DNA of 64,000 nt. It comes from Roseovarius indicus (GTDB lineage: Bacteria > Pseudomonadota > Alphaproteobacteria > Rhodobacterales > Rhodobacteraceae). Under the pieces are notes generated by a model, which saw only the letters and a list, made by a program, of their open reading frames with translations, did no database searches and was not told the DNA's origin. A program made the position numbers and the translations under genes. The DNA lies in the NCBI RefSeq assembly GCF_008728195.1, contig NZ_CP031598.1, positions 4,526,001 through 4,590,000 on the forward strand, written 5' to 3'. Shown piece after piece: positions 45,378-54,157 of this stretch (its first letter is position 1; every line of letters begins with the position of its first letter).

Positions 45378-47029
45378 GCCACTGGATCATCCTGCCCATC
45401 GTCCTGCCCGCCATGATGGCGGCCTTCATCGTGCTCGTCGTCCGGCATCACGCCGTGCTCCAGCGGGTCTTCTCGCTCGCCGGAACGCTGGCCGTTCTCA
45501 CCGTCGCCACCGGGCTGGTGATGGCCACCTGGGACGGTACGATCATCCTTTACCAGCTCGGCGACTGGGCGGCGCCCTTCGGTATCGTGCTGGTGGCCGA
45601 CCGGCTGTCGACACTCTTCGTCTTCCTCACGTCCCTGCTCGCGGTCTTCGTGCAACTCTATGCCATAGGCTCCAAATGGGACATGCGCGGCCGGCATTTC
45701 TACGCGCTTTTCCAGTTCCAGCTGATGGGCATCATCGGCGCCTTCCTCACCGGCGACGCCTTCAATCTCTTCGTTTTCTTCGAGGTACTGCTGATCGCCT
45801 CCTACGGGCTGATGATCCATTCCGGCGGGTCCGAACGCTTCCGCGCGGGCGTGCAATACGTTGTCTTCAACCTGCTCGGCTCGACGCTCTTCCTCTTCGC
45901 CCTCGGCACCATTTACGCCGAGACCGGCACGCTGAACATGGCCGACCTCGCACAGCGCATCGCCGCCGCCCCGCCCGAATATACCTCGGGCATCCGCGCG
46001 GCCTCCGTCATGCTGCTGATGGTCTTCGCGGTGAAGGCGGCAATCCTGCCCCTGCATTTCTGGCTGCCTGCGGCCTATGCCAACGCCCCGGCGCCCGTCG
46101 CCGCGCTCTTCGCCATCATGACCAAGGTGGGCGCCTACGCGATCATCAGGTTCTACACGCTGGTCTTCCCGCCCGACCTCGAGATCACGCAGGGTCTCTT
46201 CGACACGTGGCTGATGCCCGCGGCGCTCGTCACCCTCTTCCTCGGCATGCTGGGCGTGCTCGGCGCACGCCGGCTCGACAGGCTGGTGGCCTTCGCGGTG
46301 ATCGGCTCGATGGGCATGCTGATGGCCGCCGTCTCGGTCTTCACGCCACAGGGCATCGCCGCAGCCCTCTTCTACGCCATCCACTCCACCCTGGCGACGG
46401 CGGCGCTCTTCCTACTGGTCGACGTCGTCCGCGAACGGCGCGAGCGCAACCTGCTGACCTTCGACCTTGCCCCGCCCATCGCCGGCGGCGCGCTGGTGGC
46501 GGGCATGTTCTTCGCCGCGGCCATCGCCATGGCGGGCCTGCCGCCGCTCTCGGGGTTCATCGGCAAGCTGCTGATCCTCGACGCCGCCATGAGCGACGCG
46601 CGCATGGCCTGGGTCTGGGCCATCGTTCTCGGCATGAGCCTCATCGCCGTCATCGGCTTCGCCCGCGCCGGCAGCACGATCTTCTGGAAGGCCCACGCCT
46701 CGGAAGCGGCCTATGACGAGGGTCCGCCGCCCGCAGACGAGCAAACACTGCAACCGCTCCCGGCCCTGCCGATGGTCGCGATCGGCGGCATCCTCGCGAC
46801 GCTGGTCGCAGTCACCGTCTTTGCCGGGCCGCTGCAACGGCACCTGACCGCCACGGCCGAACAGCTCTTCGCACCCGGGCCCTATATCTCCACCGTGCTG
46901 GAAACGCCCGGCAAGGAAATTTCCTACAAGGGCCACGGCGAGGACGACCACGGAGAAGAGAGCAAGGCGAGAGACTCACACGACGCCGACGACAGCCACG
47001 GCGACGCACAAGAAGAGGAGGGGCACTGA
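45374..47029 (+). CDS. mrpD: Mrp antiporter subunit D (NuoN/M-like)
   Basis: A 551-residue membrane protein of the Complex-I antiporter family. VFFEVLLIASYGLMIH carries the conserved glutamate of the fifth helix, and VKAAILPLHFWLPAAYANAP the channel lysine and histidine. About fourteen helices are predicted. The C-terminal 40 residues form a charged, His/Asp/Glu-rich tail (GHGEDDHGEES, DADDSHGDAQEEEGH) which is unusual and might bind divalent metal or sense pH. Starts in an ATGA overlap with mrpC. Confidence 0.95.
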   Translation: MSHWIILPIVLPAMMAAFIVLVVRHHAVLQRVFSLAGTLAVLTVATGLVMATWDGTIILYQLGDWAAPFGIVLVADRLSTLFVFLTSLLAVFVQLYAIGSKWDMRGRHFYALFQFQLMGIIGAFLTGDAFNLFVFFEVLLIASYGLMIHSGGSERFRAGVQYVVFNLLGSTLFLFALGTIYAETGTLNMADLAQRIAAAPPEYTSGIRAASVMLLMVFAVKAAILPLHFWLPAAYANAPAPVAALFAIMTKVGAYAIIRFYTLVFPPDLEITQGLFDTWLMPAALVTLFLGMLGVLGARRLDRLVAFAVIGSMGMLMAAVSVFTPQGIAAALFYAIHSTLATAALFLLVDVVRERRERNLLTFDLAPPIAGGALVAGMFFAAAIAMAGLPPLSGFIGKLLILDAAMSDARMAWVWAIVLGMSLIAVIGFARAGSTIFWKAHASEAAYDEGPPPADEQTLQPLPALPMVAIGGILATLVAVTVFAGPLQRHLTATAEQLFAPGPYISTVLETPGKEISYKGHGEDDHGEESKARDSHDADDSHGDAQEEEGH

Positions 47030-47030
47030 C

Positions 47031-47534
47031 ATGGCCAGCCGCCTGACCCGACGCATCTTTCCGCATCCGCTGCTGACCCTGCTGCTCACCCTCGTCTGGT
47101 GCCTCCTGATCAACACGCCAAGTTCCGGCGCCGTTGCCTTCGGCCTGATCCTCGGCATCCTGATCCCGATCCTCACGGCCCCCTACTGGCCAAAACGCCC
47201 GGTGATGCAGAAACCCTACCGGATGGTCAGTTACATCCTCATCGTGGTCTGGGACATCATCGTCGCCAACGTGCAGGTCGCGCTGATCGTCCTCTTCAAG
47301 AGCAACGCGAAGATGCAGCCCAACTGGGTCTGCATCCCGCTTGACCTGCGCACGCCCGAGGCCATCGCCATCCTCGCCGGCACCATCACCCTGACCCCGG
47401 GCACCGTCTCGGCCGACCTCTCGGACGAAGGGCATTCCCTTCTGGTCCACGCGCTCGACGCCCCCGACCCGGCCGCGGTGCGCGAAGAGATCAAGGAACG
47501 CTACGAACGCCGCCTGAAGGAGATTTTCGAATGA
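47031..47534 (+). CDS. mrpE: Mrp antiporter subunit E
   Basis: A 167-residue membrane protein with two or three N-terminal helices (LLTLLLTLVWCLLIN; VSYILIVVWDIIVANVQVA) and a cytoplasmic C-terminal domain with TLTPGTVSADLSDEG, the family signature. It starts one base after the mrpD stop and overlaps mrpF by 4 bases. MrpE is required for full antiport in the family. Confidence 0.95.
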   Translation: MASRLTRRIFPHPLLTLLLTLVWCLLINTPSSGAVAFGLILGILIPILTAPYWPKRPVMQKPYRMVSYILIVVWDIIVANVQVALIVLFKSNAKMQPNWVCIPLDLRTPEAIAILAGTITLTPGTVSADLSDEGHSLLVHALDAPDPAAVREEIKERYERRLKEIFE

Positions 47535-47800
47535 TCACCTACGCCCTCTATTTCGGCTTCGCCGCGGTCGGGCTGTCGCAGGTCCTGGCCCTCTGGCGCC
47601 TGCTCATCGGCCCGGGTTCGGGCGACCGCGTACTGGCGCTCGACACCATTTCCGTGAACGCCGTGGCGTTGATCGTGCTCTACGGCATCCTCACCCGGAC
47701 ACAGGTCTATTACGAGGCCGCCCTGCTCATCGCCATGCTGGGCTTCGTCTCGACCGTCGCCTACGCGCGCTTCATCCTGCGCCGGGATGTGATCGAATGA
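47531..47800 (+). CDS. mrpF: Mrp antiporter subunit F
   Basis: An 89-residue protein with three predicted helices. LWRLLIGPGSGDRVLALDTISVN is the conserved MrpF loop (positions about 22-44, key residues G-P-x-x-x-D-R-x-x-x-x-D). It overlaps both neighbours by ATGA junctions, so subunits E, F and G are translationally coupled. Confidence 0.95.
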   Translation: MITYALYFGFAAVGLSQVLALWRLLIGPGSGDRVLALDTISVNAVALIVLYGILTRTQVYYEAALLIAMLGFVSTVAYARFILRRDVIE

Positions 47801-48165
47801 TGGAAGCGGCCGAAATCCTCGTCAGCGCCCTGATCGTGATCGGATCGGTGTTCATCCTCGTGGGCTCCTACGGGCTCCTGAAGCTCGACAGCCCCATGTC
47901 GCGCCTGCATGCGCCCACCAAGGCCGGAACGCTGGGTGTCGGCAGCACGCTCGCCGCCTCGATGGCCTATGCCTTCATCTGGGGCGAGGGCTCGATGCAC
48001 GAGCTGCTGATCATGGGCTTCCTCTTCGTCACGGCGCCCGTCTCGGCCATGTTCATCGCCAAGGTCGCCATCCATCGCCGCCGCGTCGCCGAAGAACCGC
48101 CCCAGCCCCCCGAAGACAGCACCTGGGCCACCCAGGCGACCCCGGCCACCGAGGAACAGGGCTGA
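47797..48165 (+). CDS. mrpG: Mrp antiporter subunit G
   Basis: A 122-residue protein with three predicted helices. The YGLLKLDSPMSRLHAPTKAG stretch (about 28-47) is the MrpG signature. A soluble Pro/Thr/Glu-rich tail follows residue 100. It is the last gene of the operon; only three bases separate its stop from the stop of convergent hutC, and no terminator is visible between them. Confidence 0.95.
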   Translation: MMEAAEILVSALIVIGSVFILVGSYGLLKLDSPMSRLHAPTKAGTLGVGSTLAASMAYAFIWGEGSMHELLIMGFLFVTAPVSAMFIAKVAIHRRRVAEEPPQPPEDSTWATQATPATEEQG

Positions 48166-48168
48166 CGC

Positions 48169-48870
48169 TCAGATACTGGTTTCCATCCGGTAGCCCGGCC
48201 GGAAATACTGCCTGACCCCGGTGATCGACCGGTCATTGTCCCATGTCACCCGGTCGATCACGAAGATCGCCGCGCCCGGCTCGCAACCAAGGACACCGGC
48301 GACCTCATCGCTGGCATTACTTGCGAAAAAGCCGATATCGCCCTCGGTGTAGGGCGCGTTGGTCAGCAGCCATTCATTGGCGCTGACCGTCTCGAACCCC
48401 TCCGCCGCCGCAGCGGGCACCGTCGAAAGATTGATCCACCGGTCCTCGAAAACGAACGGTGCGCCATCCGCCGTCTGCACCGAGGTTACCCTGACGAACC
48501 GGTCCCCCGCCCGCGCCTTCATCCGCCGCGAAAGCTCCTCCGGCGGCACGCCGTCGCGATACATGAGCCGCTCGTAGCCATAGCTCTGCCCCCGGTCCTC
48601 GATTTCCTTCCGGATCATCGGGATGTTCAGCGTCGCCTTCCGCACCGGATGCAAGGCCACCCGTGTGCCCGCCTTGCGCCGCCGCTCCAAAAGGCCCGCA
48701 TCCGACAGGTTCCGCAGCGCCCGGTTCACCGTCGCCCGGGCACAGCCGAACTCCTCCGCGAGGTCCTGCTCGTTGGGAATCATCTCGCCCGGCGCCCAGA
48801 TCCGCGCATGGATGCGCCGGCGCACCTCGTCCTGCACCGCCTGCCAGTTCTTGAACGCCGCTTCGGTCAC
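48169..48870 (-). CDS. hutC: GntR/HutC-family regulator of histidine catabolism
   Basis: A 233-residue regulator: N-terminal winged helix (about 5-70; NEQDLAEEFGCARATVNRALRNL) and a UTRA effector domain (about 90-233). The GTG start at 48870 overlaps the stop of hutF in a GTGA junction; earlier in-frame codons lie inside hutF. In the family HutC is released from DNA by urocanate or its product formimidoylglutamate. It is probably the protein that binds the perfect inverted repeat before hutF. Confidence 0.9.
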   Translation of the reverse strand: MTEAAFKNWQAVQDEVRRRIHARIWAPGEMIPNEQDLAEEFGCARATVNRALRNLSDAGLLERRRKAGTRVALHPVRKATLNIPMIRKEIEDRGQSYGYERLMYRDGVPPEELSRRMKARAGDRFVRVTSVQTADGAPFVFEDRWINLSTVPAAAAEGFETVSANEWLLTNAPYTEGDIGFFASNASDEVAGVLGCEPGAAIFVIDRVTWDNDRSITGVRQYFRPGYRMETSI

Positions 48871-50231
48871 AGCGCCGCGCTCAGCTTGGCCATCGTCGCC
48901 GCATACCGGTCGCGAATCTCGGCATGTTTCACATGCCGCCCGCCCTCGACCACGGGCCGCCCGGCCGCCCACACGCGCGACACCATCCGGTCATCACCCG
49001 CAAAGATGTAGGCGTCTAGGATCGCATCCCCCTCACGCCCCTGCAAATCCACCGCCTTGCCATCAAGCGCCAGCAGATCGCCCCAGCTTCCCTCGGCAAT
49101 GCCCCCGGTCCCACGGCCCGCAGCCTGCGCGCCACCATCGACCATCGCCTCGAATACCCGCCGCCCCGTCGACTTTTCCCCGGACGCCAGCGCCGCCCGC
49201 GACCGGTCCCGCAGCCGCTGGGAATATTCCAGCGTCCGTAGCTCCTCGGTCAGCGAAATCCTGATATTGCTGTCCGACCCGATGGCGATCTTGCCGCCGG
49301 CATCGAACCACCGCACCCCGTCGAAGATCCCGTCGCCAAGGCTGCTCTCGGTGATCGGGCACAGCCCCGCCACGGCCCCGGTCGCGGCCAGGCCCTCCGT
49401 TTCGTGCGGCTGCATCTGCGTGCAGTGGATCATGCACCACCGCCCATCTACGTCGGCCTGATCCAGAACCCATTCCACCGGCCGCTTGCCCCAGGCCGCC
49501 TCGACCTCCTCGACCTCGGCCACCTGCTCGGCCAGGTGCATGTGCACCGGCCCCTCTCCGGCCAGCTTCGCGGTCCCGGCAAGATCCTCCCGGCCCACGG
49601 CCCGCAAGCTATGCGGCGCAACGCCCAGCACGCTATCACCCGGCAATCCGGCAAGCGCCTTGCCCGCCCCCTCGTGCAGCCGCGCAAACCGCTCCGGATC
49701 GTTCCCGAACCTGATCTGCCCCGGCCCCAACTCCCGCTTGTCACAGCCGCCATACTGGTAATGCACCGGCAACAGCGTCAGCCCGATCCCGGTTTCCGCC
49801 GCCGCGGCGGCGATCCGTCCACTCATCTCGGCAAGGGCATCATAGGGCACCCCGCCCGGCTGGTGATGCAGGTAGTGGAACTCGACATTCGTCCCGTATC
49901 CCGCCTCCAGCATCTCCATCTGCACGAACGCCGCGATCGCCTCGACATGATCAGGTGTCAGCTGATCGAGGAACCGGAACATAAGCTGCCGCCACGTCCA
50001 GAAACTGTCGCTCCCGCTCGGGCCGCGCCGCTCGGTCAGGCCCGCCATCGCCCGCTGAAACGCGTGGCTATGCGCATTGACCGGCGCTGGCAGCAATATC
50101 TCGACCCGTTCGCCACTGGCCGGCTGCCCGGCCGTGACGCTGGCAATACGCCCCGCCGCGTCAAGCTCCACCGCCACGTCCCGCTGCCAGCCCTCGGCCG
50201 TCAGGGCCTGTTTCGACCAAATCGTCGGCAT
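48867..50231 (-). CDS. hutF: formimidoylglutamate deiminase
   Basis: A 454-residue amidohydrolase that converts N-formimidoyl-L-glutamate to N-formyl-L-glutamate and ammonia in the five-step histidine pathway. The metal-binding HxH is in VNAHSHAFQRAMAG; other ligands are the histidines in HMHLAEQ and IHCTQM and Asp in IAIGSDSNI. The start is ATG 50231 (MPTIWSKQ); an upstream in-frame start at 50297 would read through the operator. Other hut genes (hutU, hutH, hutI, hutG) are not in the window, so they lie elsewhere. Confidence 0.93.
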   Translation of the reverse strand: MPTIWSKQALTAEGWQRDVAVELDAAGRIASVTAGQPASGERVEILLPAPVNAHSHAFQRAMAGLTERRGPSGSDSFWTWRQLMFRFLDQLTPDHVEAIAAFVQMEMLEAGYGTNVEFHYLHHQPGGVPYDALAEMSGRIAAAAAETGIGLTLLPVHYQYGGCDKRELGPGQIRFGNDPERFARLHEGAGKALAGLPGDSVLGVAPHSLRAVGREDLAGTAKLAGEGPVHMHLAEQVAEVEEVEAAWGKRPVEWVLDQADVDGRWCMIHCTQMQPHETEGLAATGAVAGLCPITESSLGDGIFDGVRWFDAGGKIAIGSDSNIRISLTEELRTLEYSQRLRDRSRAALASGEKSTGRRVFEAMVDGGAQAAGRGTGGIAEGSWGDLLALDGKAVDLQGREGDAILDAYIFAGDDRMVSRVWAAGRPVVEGGRHVKHAEIRDRYAATMAKLSAAL

Positions 50232-50253
50232 GTCTGCGCCTGTCCTGTCCTTG

Positions 50254-50277
50254 GATAATATGTGCAGACATATTATC
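50254..50277. promoter_or_regulatory. hutF operator, 10-bp perfect inverted repeat
   Basis: GATAATATGT (50254-50263) and ACATATTATC (50268-50277) are exact reverse complements around GCAG, 22 bases before the hutF start. On the minus strand a TTGTCA (50297-50292) and TAATAT lie 16 bases apart, so the repeat covers the -10 and would block polymerase when bound. HutC, the second gene, is the obvious ligand. Confidence 0.75.
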
Positions 50278-50310
50278 AGACGCGCCACCGTTGACAAGAG
50301 CCCGCTGCAA

Positions 50311-50991
50311 TCACCCCGCCGGGTCTTCCTTCACCCCTTCGCCCTGCCGCACGATCCGCATCTTCTCCGCCGGAAAGGGGCGCATCAACTGCGCCGCCTC
50401 GTCAGATGACCCGGTCAGCCACGTCTCGTAATCCTCCGGGTCGAGGATCACCGGCATCCGGTCGGGATGCACCGGCTTGACCAGCTCGTTCGGCGTGGTG
50501 GTGATCATCGTATGCGTCTCGATTTCCACCATCTCGCCTCGGTACTCGCCCCGAAACCCCCGCCACATCCCGGCAAAGGCGAAGGGCGGCCGCGCCTCCG
50601 GGTCGTCGGCATCCATCCCGAACCAGTAATATGTCGCCGGGTTACGCCCCTTCGCCTCGCAGAACGACGTGCCCGGGATCAGGCACCGCCGCTCCTCGAA
50701 ACTGGCCCGCCAGAAACTCGAACTCCGCACCTTGTCGTCGCGCGCATTGTTCACCGCCTTCGGCATGATCGGCTTGCCCGTCTTCTTCGACACCTGCGGC
50801 AGCAGGAACCCCCAATGCATCGACACCAGCTCCCGCCGGCCGCCCTCGCCCGGCCGAACCACCGGCGCGCTGTATCGCGGGTAGATCGCCGGCAGCGGCG
50901 CAAAATTGCCCAGCCCGTCAAGCTCGGCGGCGACATCGAACAACTGGCGCATCGCCTGTTGGGTCGTCATGTTGGAATGCAGGTTGCACAT
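50311..50991 (-). CDS. SRAP-family abasic-site DNA-protein crosslinking protein (YedK/HMCES-like)
   Basis: A 226-residue SOS-response-associated peptidase family protein. Residue 2 is the invariant cysteine (MCNLHSN), which after Met removal forms a thiazolidine bond with abasic sites in single-stranded DNA. The other active-site residues are Asn82 in NNARDD, Glu112 in CEAKG and His175 in VHPDRMPVIL. The start at 50991 is fixed by the need for Cys2; the frame extends 30 codons upstream. It is divergent from the LysR gene with 108 bases between, and apparently unrelated to its neighbours. Confidence 0.95.
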   Translation of the reverse strand: MCNLHSNMTTQQAMRQLFDVAAELDGLGNFAPLPAIYPRYSAPVVRPGEGGRRELVSMHWGFLLPQVSKKTGKPIMPKAVNNARDDKVRSSSFWRASFEERRCLIPGTSFCEAKGRNPATYYWFGMDADDPEARPPFAFAGMWRGFRGEYRGEMVEIETHTMITTTPNELVKPVHPDRMPVILDPEDYETWLTGSSDEAAQLMRPFPAEKMRIVRQGEGVKEDPAG

Positions 50992-51099
50992 GCGCCCGAT
51001 GCTAGCACCGCCGCCCGGCCCGGCAAGCCCGGATGATGCCATTCGGCGCCACCCCTGACCGATAAGTTTTTTTGAACTCACCGGCAGGATCCGTTATTG

Positions 51100-52083
51100 A
51101 TGGTTGCGCAACCGCAAGAGAGCACGCCCGCCATGCCGAAAGACGGCTCCAGGATCACCCTGCGCCAGCTCGAGATCTTTCTTGCTGCCGTCGAGAACCG
51201 CAGCTTCGCCGCCGCGGCCGACAGGCTGTCGCTGTCCGCCCCCGCCGTCTCCATGCAGATGAGCAAGCTGGGCGAGGAACTCGGCGCCGTCCTCTTCGAA
51301 AAAGACGGCCGCTCGATCCAGCCCACCGATATCGCCCACGCCCTCGTGCCTTACGCCCGCGAAATGACAACGACCCTGTCCGAAGCGGTCGAAACGGTGA
51401 AATCCATGCAAGGCGAGCTCGACAACCGCCTGCGCGTTGCCATGGTATCGACCGCCCGCAACTTCGGCCCGCAACTGCTGCAGGAGTTCCAGAAAACCCA
51501 TCCCGGGATCGACCTGCAGATCACCATCGCCAACCGCCGCGGGGTGATCGACGCCCTCGAAAGCGGCCAGGCCGACATCGCCCTCATGGGCCGCCCGCCC
51601 CGCCGCATCGAAGTGACGGCGCATCAGTTCGCCCGCCATCCCTACGTGCTTATCAGCCACCCGGACCACCCGCTCGCCCGTTTCCGGCACATCCGCCGCG
51701 CCGACCTCACGGCCCACCGCTTCCTCGTGCGCGAAGCCGGCTCCGGCACCCGAATGGTGCATGAACACTACTTCCTCAGCGAAGGCCTCGCCCTGCCACA
51801 GGCCCAGGAAATGGACAGCAACGCCAATATCAAGCAGGCGGTGATGGCCAACATGGGCCTTGCCTTCATCTCGGCGCACACCATCGCGCTCGAGCACGAA
51901 GCCGGCAAGCTCACCATCCTGGACGCCGAAGGCATGCCGGAATGGCGCGACTGGTTCGTGCTCTATCCGAAAGACGCCAAGCTGGGCGCCGCCGGCCGAC
52001 AGTTCCGCGACCACATCAGGGCCAAGGGCCCGGCCTTCATGCAAGACTTCTTCGGCGACGCTCTCGCGCTGGATCAGTCGTAA
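51100..52083 (+). CDS. LysR-family transcriptional regulator
   Basis: A 327-residue regulator: helix-turn-helix at about 20-75 (LRQLEIFLAAVENRSFAAAADRL, then SAPAVSMQMSKLGEELG) and a type-2 periplasmic-binding fold effector domain (about 105-310). The effector domain resembles the CbbR-like group (MVSTARNFGPQLLQEFQ, NRRGVIDALESGQADIALMGRPP). Start ATG at 51100 follows CAGGAT; M12 at 51133 is an alternative. Divergent from the SRAP gene; the 3' end overlaps the cobalamin-domain gene tail-to-tail by 10 bases. No cbb genes are in the window, so its target is unknown. Confidence 0.92.
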   Translation: MVAQPQESTPAMPKDGSRITLRQLEIFLAAVENRSFAAAADRLSLSAPAVSMQMSKLGEELGAVLFEKDGRSIQPTDIAHALVPYAREMTTTLSEAVETVKSMQGELDNRLRVAMVSTARNFGPQLLQEFQKTHPGIDLQITIANRRGVIDALESGQADIALMGRPPRRIEVTAHQFARHPYVLISHPDHPLARFRHIRRADLTAHRFLVREAGSGTRMVHEHYFLSEGLALPQAQEMDSNANIKQAVMANMGLAFISAHTIALEHEAGKLTILDAEGMPEWRDWFVLYPKDAKLGAAGRQFRDHIRAKGPAFMQDFFGDALALDQS

Positions 52084-52556
52084 TTCGCCACCGCCGGTGC
52101 CACGCCAAAGGCGCCGGCCCCGTAAAGGTGCGCGCCCGGCCGGCGCAGATCGATATCGTCCCGCAGCTTCGCCGCAATCCGCGATACGTTCGTGCGCGGC
52201 GGAAACACCCGGTCGAACCCGTTTGCAAGAAACAGCGCCTCGGCCTCGTCCCAGGCCCCCTTGGCGGCAAGGAACCCGCCACCGAGATACAGCAGCACGT
52301 CGCTTACGCCGTTGGCCGCACAGGTTTCACGCAAAGACTTGCACTCCGTCTCCGCCACCCCGTCGGCGCAGGAGACGAGAATCGCATCCGCCCCCGTTTC
52401 AATCGCCGCCCTGACAAGGTCGGTCCGGCTGCCGCAGCACCCGATATTCTCAACGTCGAACCCGTGGTCGGTCAGAACCTGCGCCATCACGCAATTGCCA
52501 ACCGTCTGCTGCTCCGCCCCGATAACCCCGAGGACGATCCTGTATGTCGAAGGCAT
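52074..52556 (-). CDS. GlmS-like cobalamin-domain protein lacking axial histidine
   Basis: A 160-residue Rossmann-like protein resembling the small subunit (GlmS/MutS) of glutamate mutase along its length: LGVIGAEQQTVGN, VENIG, AAIETGADAILVS, LLYLGGGFLAA and GFDRVFPPRT. The family cobalamin motif D-x-H-x-x-G reads E-Q-Q-T-V-G here, so the cobalt-ligating histidine and its aspartate are both replaced. Normal base-off/His-on B12 binding is therefore unlikely. No mutase large subunit is encoded nearby. It may bind a nucleotide or another ligand as a sensor. It follows a GntR gene by 108 bases; the ATG at 52556 was chosen over a GTG at 52583. Confidence 0.8.
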   Translation of the reverse strand: MPSTYRIVLGVIGAEQQTVGNCVMAQVLTDHGFDVENIGCCGSRTDLVRAAIETGADAILVSCADGVAETECKSLRETCAANGVSDVLLYLGGGFLAAKGAWDEAEALFLANGFDRVFPPRTNVSRIAAKLRDDIDLRRPGAHLYGAGAFGVAPAVANYD

Positions 52557-52664
52557 GTTTGCCTGTCCATGTTGCCTGCTCACTGCAGCGACCGGTAGAA
52601 AACCTCGCAGCGCTGGTCAACTGCCCTTATCTGGGTGCAGGCTCACTTCAGCTTGATTTACCAA

Positions 52665-53348
52665 TCAATGGGCGATTTCCGGCTCATCCTCCGCAGTGGC
52701 AAACCCGGCCTCCACCCGGCGCGCGGCCATCGCGGTATGGTTCTCCTGCATGTTCGCCACCGCCCGCATGTCGCCCTGCTCCAGCCAGAACACCGTCTCC
52801 CGAACCTCCCGCTCCAGCAGGGTGAACTCCCGTTCCGGCGCCTCGGCATAAAGCGCGAACCAGAACGGCGCGACCTTGAAGTAATAGAGGTCGTGCAGCC
52901 CCCGCAGTTCCCGGTTCTCGATCAGCGCGTTGACGATCTCGTGCCGCTCCTCGTTGAACTGCCAGAAAGCCCTCGGCCCCGGCGGCACGGGCACACCCGC
53001 GATCCGATCATGCAATGCCCGCATCATGCCGGCCGCCTCCGGCGGGCATGGCCCCGTCGCCAGCGCGCCGATCAGCCCCGCCAGCTTGATCCTCAACTGG
53101 TAGATATCGGCCAGCGTGTCCGGGTCCCCCGCCGTCACCAGCGTGCCCACCCCGTTGCGCGTCTCCACCAGCCCGAACGCCGCCAACTGGTGCAGCGCCT
53201 GCCGCACCGGCGTCCGGCTCACCCCGAATTCCTTCGCCAACTCGACCTCGCGCAGAACCGCGCCAAAGGGCAGCTCCAGCGTACAGATCCGCTCCCTGAC
53301 CACCCGGAAAATCGCGGCAGCGCCGGTGATCTCGGCCACGTCCTTCAA
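52665..53348 (-). CDS. GntR-family (FCD) transcriptional regulator
   Basis: A 227-residue regulator: winged helix in the first 75 residues (VVRERICTLELPFG, KEFGVSRTPVRQALHQLAAFG) and an all-helical FCD sensor domain (about 90-220; the histidines in ALHDRIAG, EERHEIVNALIE and MQENHTAM fit the metal-binding pocket). A TTG at 53348 overlaps the stop of the upstream isomerase gene by 4 bases; a GTG at 53339 is the alternative. Two TGTATACA-type palindromes in the divergent promoter region at 54158-54229 are probable binding sites. Confidence 0.88.
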   Translation of the reverse strand: MKDVAEITGAAAIFRVVRERICTLELPFGAVLREVELAKEFGVSRTPVRQALHQLAAFGLVETRNGVGTLVTAGDPDTLADIYQLRIKLAGLIGALATGPCPPEAAGMMRALHDRIAGVPVPPGPRAFWQFNEERHEIVNALIENRELRGLHDLYYFKVAPFWFALYAEAPEREFTLLEREVRETVFWLEQGDMRAVANMQENHTAMAARRVEAGFATAEDEPEIAH

Positions 53349-54127
53349 TGCTCGCGCAAAAGCCGGCCCAGCCCCTCCAGCCGGTCCTGCACCCCGGCCA
53401 GCCGAAGCACATCCCACAGCATCGCCTGGTTGGAACAGATCGCGGGCTTGCCCAGCGCCTGCTCGATCCGGTCGATCACGTCGATACTGCGCAACGCCCC
53501 GCAACTCAGCAGCACCGTATCGGCCTCCGGATGGTCGATCGCCCGCGCGTAATCCATCAGGTACTCGGGCGAGACCCGGATCATCTCGGTGTCGTAATTC
53601 AATCCCATCCCGTGCGCCCGCAGCACCTCGAACCCGGCGTCTTCGAGGTACCGCACCATCCGCGCGTTCAACTCCGGCACGTAAGGCGAGCCCAGCACGA
53701 TCTTCGCCGCTCCCATCGCCGCCAGCGCCTTGCGCACCGCGCCCGCCAGGGTCGAGGCCACGGCCCCCTTGGCGCCCTTCTCCAGCTCGGAACAGGCCAC
53801 CGCCTCGCCCACAGCCACGGTCCCCGAGGTACAGCCCAGCGTCACCACGTCCAGCCCGTCATCCGGCAAGATCCGCCCCGCCGCCGCGGCCAACGACTGC
53901 TTCAACTGCGCAAGGCTGTCCGAGGTGATATCCCGCGGCATCGGCGCCCGGCTGAAATACGCCCCCACCCCCGGCGGCATGTATTTCAGCATATCCTCCT
54001 CGATCGTCTGTTCGTTGGGGATCAGCACGAACCCGATCTTCGCCCGCGCATTGCGCCCCTCGTCAAATCGCACCTCGTCAAGAATCGCCGCCCTTGCGGC
54101 CTCGGTCATCGGATCAGCGGTATTCAT
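53345..54127 (-). CDS. maleate cis-trans isomerase / Asp-Glu racemase family protein
   Basis: A 260-residue two-domain protein of the Asp/Glu racemase superfamily. The two catalytic cysteines are in TLGCTSGT and LLSCGALRS, as in maleate isomerase and arylmalonate decarboxylase. IPNEQTIEEDM near the N-terminus is typical of the maleate-isomerase branch. The ATG at 54127 follows GGAGGGAG. It is divergent from an M24-type hydrolase and coupled to a GntR gene. A related EutA-type protein occurs with an M24 hydrolase in ectoine-utilisation clusters, but the other ectoine genes are absent, so the substrate remains open. Confidence 0.88.
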   Translation of the reverse strand: MNTADPMTEAARAAILDEVRFDEGRNARAKIGFVLIPNEQTIEEDMLKYMPPGVGAYFSRAPMPRDITSDSLAQLKQSLAAAAGRILPDDGLDVVTLGCTSGTVAVGEAVACSELEKGAKGAVASTLAGAVRKALAAMGAAKIVLGSPYVPELNARMVRYLEDAGFEVLRAHGMGLNYDTEMIRVSPEYLMDYARAIDHPEADTVLLSCGALRSIDVIDRIEQALGKPAICSNQAMLWDVLRLAGVQDRLEGLGRLLREH

Positions 54128-54157
54128 TTCGGCATCTCCCTCCGGAATGGGTCGCAT

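Noticed and set aside
52074..52556. Genuine glutamate or methylaspartate mutase S subunit
   Set aside because: Axial histidine motif is lost and no large subunit or MutL-like gene lies nearby.
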